From Chloroflexota bacterium (GTDB taxonomy: Bacteria > Chloroflexota > Limnocylindria > Limnocylindrales > CSP1-4): 6,731 nucleotides of DNA. Positions 5,071 to 6,731 of the stretch are shown here, piece by piece (the first letter of the stretch is position 1; each line of letters opens with the position of its first letter). A program made the position numbers and the translations under genes. The notes under the pieces were generated by a model. That model was given only the letters and a program-made list of their open reading frames with translations. It was not told the origin of the DNA and made no database searches. The stretch lies in contig JARXKQ010000064.1 of the NCBI GenBank assembly GCA_030271555.1, forward strand, positions 1 through 6,731, read 5' to 3'.

Positions 5071-6155
5071 GGCCTCCCGAGCGCCTCGTAGACACCGCGG
5101 ATCGTGTCGATCTCAGGTCCGCGATCGGCCTCCCAGCGGTTCGTCAGGAAGACGAACACGAGACCGATTTCTGGGTCAATCCAGATTCGTCCACCGCTCG
5201 CCCCACCATGGCTAATGACGCTCGCGCTGCCGGGCACGTCGCGCATCAGCGTCGGTTTGGCCCAGCCCAAGCCAGCGTGGACGCTCCTTTCCTCGCCGTC
5301 GATAAGGCCGGGTAAGCCCTGCGTCTGATCGGCCCCCATCTGGGCGACCGTCTCGAGGCGCAGTGGAAAGGCCGCGCGGCCTGCCAAAGGTCGTGGCATC
5401 ACCAGTGCCGCGCCAAAGGCAGCAAGGTCCGCCAGGCTGCCGAACAGGCCACCGCCAGGCAGGGCCACGCCGGCGAGATAGCGCACGACGAGGTAGCGCA
5501 CGAGCCCGTTGTCGACCCCGACGCCGTGCACCAGCAGCGCCTTCCGGCCGGCGCCGCGCGGGTCGAAGGTCAGGTGGATACCGAGCGGCTCGCACAACCG
5601 TTCCGCCAGGTAGCGCACGTAGGTCATTCCGGTGACCCGCTCGATGATTGCTGTCAGCAGGTAGAACGACGCGCTGTTGTATTCCCAGCGCGCGCCCGGT
5701 TCAAAGCGGAGCGGCTGCTGTATGACCTCTCGCGTCATCTGTGCCGCTGACTGCCGCCGGCGGAGGAACTTCGCGTCGACCGTGTCGACGACCCCGGACG
5801 TGTGGGTCAGCACGTGCCACGGCGTTATCCGTGCCTTGTCGCCAACATCCATGCCGGGCACCCAGCGCGCCACCGGGTCGTGCAGCCCCACGGCGCCATC
5901 CTCAACCAGTTCCATGAAGGCGGTGGCGATGATGGGCTTGGTGATCGAGGCCAGGAAGAAGTTCGTATCGGTGCTGAGCGGTCGCCCGCCCTCGCCGGTC
6001 GCTTCGGTGCGAATTGCTCCTTCGCCATCGCCCACCGCGAGGCCGGCCGCCGGCAGATCACCGGCCACGACGCGTCCACGCAACGCGGCGAAGACCTCAT
6101 CGAGTCGCGCCGGGTCGCGGCGCAAAGCACTGACGTCAGATTTCGACACGGTCAC
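5067..6155 (-). CDS. Beta-lactamase-fold serine hydrolase (class C / EstB-like)
   Basis: Known: this family shares the fold of class C beta-lactamases and DD-peptidases; members are esterases, peptidases or beta-lactamase-like enzymes using a serine nucleophile and nearby lysine and tyrosine. Seen: 362 residues from the GTG at 6155. The nucleophile motif is Ser70-Ile-Thr-Lys73 (FFLASITKPIIA). The second motif is Tyr159-Asn-Ser161 in WEYNSASFYLL, where Asn is more usual at the third position. The third motif is His316-Gly-Gly318 (SVISHGGASGG), the HxG version of KTG. Typical family phrases surround these: LVEDGAVGLHDPV, ITPWHVLTHTSGV, IIERVTGMTYVRYLAERLCEPLGI and LVFVFLTNR. No signal peptide is visible, so a cytoplasmic location is likely and a true beta-lactamase unlikely. 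A second in-frame GTG two codons later is an alternative start. It is divergent from the 6195 gene (39-base gap). Substrate unknown. Confidence 0.9.
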   Translation of the reverse strand: MTVSKSDVSALRRDPARLDEVFAALRGRVVAGDLPAAGLAVGDGEGAIRTEATGEGGRPLSTDTNFFLASITKPIIATAFMELVEDGAVGLHDPVARWVPGMDVGDKARITPWHVLTHTSGVVDTVDAKFLRRRQSAAQMTREVIQQPLRFEPGARWEYNSASFYLLTAIIERVTGMTYVRYLAERLCEPLGIHLTFDPRGAGRKALLVHGVGVDNGLVRYLVVRYLAGVALPGGGLFGSLADLAAFGAALVMPRPLAGRAAFPLRLETVAQMGADQTQGLPGLIDGEERSVHAGLGWAKPTLMRDVPGSASVISHGGASGGRIWIDPEIGLVFVFLTNRWEADRGPEIDTIRGVYEALGRP

Positions 6156-6161
6156 GCGGCG

Positions 6162-6167
6162 AAGATA
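6162..6167 (-). promoter_or_regulatory. Putative -10 box (TATCTT) for the serine hydrolase gene
   Basis: TATCTT on the minus strand lies six bases before the GTG at 6155 (and twelve before the alternative GTG), with no Shine-Dalgarno sequence. It is consistent with leaderless initiation at the GTG. The 39-base divergent gap also holds the box for the 6195 gene. Confidence 0.42.
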
Positions 6168-6181
6168 GCGCGGCGATCGGC

Positions 6182-6187
6182 TACGGT
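6182..6187 (+). promoter_or_regulatory. Putative -10 box (TACGGT) for the 6195 gene
   Basis: TACGGT is followed by seven bases (CATATCC) and the GTG at 6195. The spacing matches the other TAnnnT-to-start pairs, and no ribosome site is present. The match is less AT-rich than usual, so it is a weaker candidate than TATGCT or TATCTT. Confidence 0.38.
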
Positions 6188-6194
6188 CATATCC

Positions 6195-6527
6195 GTGAAG
6201 CGCTCAGACCTGGTCGAACACACCACACGCCTCGTGGCTGAGGGGGAGCGGCTGCAGAAACAGCCCGGCATGGCCGCGCTGCGCACCTGGCTCCAGCTGA
6301 GCGACGAGCTCTTGAGCCAGGCATGGGGCGCGATGGATCGCTACCACCTCGCGTGGCTGGGCGTGGGTCGCGTCGCGGCGGTGAGGGGCCGCGCGATGAC
6401 GCCCGAGGAAGAGGCCGCCTATGTCCGGGATGTCGCCGCACAGAAGACAGCGGCGCTGAAGATGAGCCTGCGCGCGGTCGAGGAGCAGAACATGCCCTTC
6501 CTGGATGAGGAGCGCGATTCTCGCTGA
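6195..6527 (+). CDS. Hypothetical mostly helical protein (110 aa)
   Basis: No family recognised. Seen: 110 residues from the GTG at 6195, starting MKRSDLVEHTTRLVAEGERL (GTG read as Met). The sequence is almost entirely helix-favouring, with three or four amphipathic segments: residues 5-20, 24-40 (GMAALRTWLQLSDELLSQ), 66-90 (MTPEEEAAYVRDVAAQKTAALK) and a short C-terminal one. There is no signal peptide, membrane helix or cysteine. A basic stretch (GRVAAVRGRAM, around 56-66) links the helices. The frame stays open upstream to 5802, but that region is the antisense of the serine hydrolase and was excluded. It is divergent from the hydrolase and convergent with the cyclic-di-AMP receptor, separated from it by 11 bases. 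A helical-bundle role is all that can be suggested. Confidence 0.72.
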   Translation: MKRSDLVEHTTRLVAEGERLQKQPGMAALRTWLQLSDELLSQAWGAMDRYHLAWLGVGRVAAVRGRAMTPEEEAAYVRDVAAQKTAALKMSLRAVEEQNMPFLDEERDSR

Positions 6528-6538
6528 GGGGCGGCTCG

Positions 6539-6731
6539 CTAGATGCGGCGGATTTCCTCGATGGGCACGACGAAAACGGTCGCGCCGCCGTGGGTCACCT
6601 GGGTCGGCAGGAAGGATGCCTCGAGCACGCCCAGCGGATCGGCCGGCACCTCCTGGACGCGCGACCGGCAGTTCTCTTCGATGAGCTTCATTGCCGCCGG
6701 CACCTGCTCGTCATCCACGCCGATGTACAAG
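6539..6731 (-). CDS. PII-like cyclic-di-AMP receptor (DarA/PstA, DUF970 type), C-terminal part
   Basis: Known: this family (also called YaaQ, PstA or DarA) forms PII-like trimers of about 110 residues that bind the second messenger cyclic-di-AMP in the cytoplasm; the downstream target is generally unknown. Seen: 63 residues remain, beginning LYIGVDDEQVPAAMKLIEENC at the right edge. The family hallmarks are strand LYIGVDDEQV followed by a helix, the ENCRSR motif, a proline-containing loop (PADPLGVLEA), and the terminal strand GGATVFVVPIEEIRRI. The N-terminal half, with the first strand and the glycine-rich nucleotide loop, lies outside the window, so the ligand pocket cannot be checked in full. 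Its presence implies a diadenylate cyclase elsewhere in the genome. It is convergent with the 6195 gene with 11 bases between stops. Confidence 0.88.
   Translation of the reverse strand, partial: LYIGVDDEQVPAAMKLIEENCRSRVQEVPADPLGVLEASFLPTQVTHGGATVFVVPIEEIRRI

Noticed and set aside
5802..6194. A long N-terminal extension of the 6195 gene in the same frame
   Set aside because: It lies antisense to the conserved N-terminal half of the serine hydrolase, including its SxxK region. The GTG at 6195 in the divergent gap is a natural start.
6528..6538. Terminator between the convergent 6195 gene and the cyclic-di-AMP receptor
   Set aside because: Only 11 bases separate the stops and no stem-loop with a T-run is visible.

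Overview
The window is G+C-rich (roughly two-thirds by eye) bacterial chromosome. Genes are packed almost end to end and run in both directions. GTG and TTG starts are used freely. There are no RNA genes, mobile elements, CRISPR arrays or phage genes. The gene content (a KamA-type lysine 2,3-aminomutase, a PII-like cyclic-di-AMP receptor, an MMPL transporter, DUF2255 and OsmC proteins), together with the promoter style, suggests an uncultured soil- or water-type Chloroflexota (Limnocylindria/Dormibacteria-like). An actinobacterial origin is the main alternative. The lineage call is inference.

Layout. 1-543 (-): 5' part of an MMPL-family membrane transporter, running off the left edge. 585-932 (+): small membrane-anchored protein, divergent from MMPL. 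929-1465 (-) and 1500-1883 (-): an OsmC-family thiol protein downstream of a four-helix membrane protein, probably one transcript. 1961-3481 (+): radical-SAM/PLP lysine 2,3-aminomutase, divergent from that pair. 3549-4292, 4292-4660 and 4657-5070 (+): a tightly overlapped trio of a secreted metzincin-like zinc protease, a DUF2255 protein and an orphan 137-residue protein. 5067-6155 (-): a cytoplasmic-looking beta-lactamase-fold serine hydrolase. 6195-6527 (+): an orphan 110-residue protein. 6539-6731 (-): C-terminal half of a cyclic-di-AMP receptor, running off the right edge. No stretch above about 80 bases lacks a gene.

The genes do not form one obvious pathway; this looks like a housekeeping/accessory mixture of several short transcription units. 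The most striking signals concern expression. Five of the seven first-in-unit genes have a TAnnnT box exactly 6-8 bases before the start codon, as expected of leaderless mRNAs. Eight of ten stop codons are TAG, normally the rarest stop at high G+C. Two convergent gene pairs end in the same CTAG palindrome. The most interesting protein-level items are the overlapping protease/DUF2255/orphan trio and the aminomutase with lysine-type specificity residues but a reduced zinc-cysteine set. I see no convincing evidence for a complete new defence, mobile or biosynthetic system.
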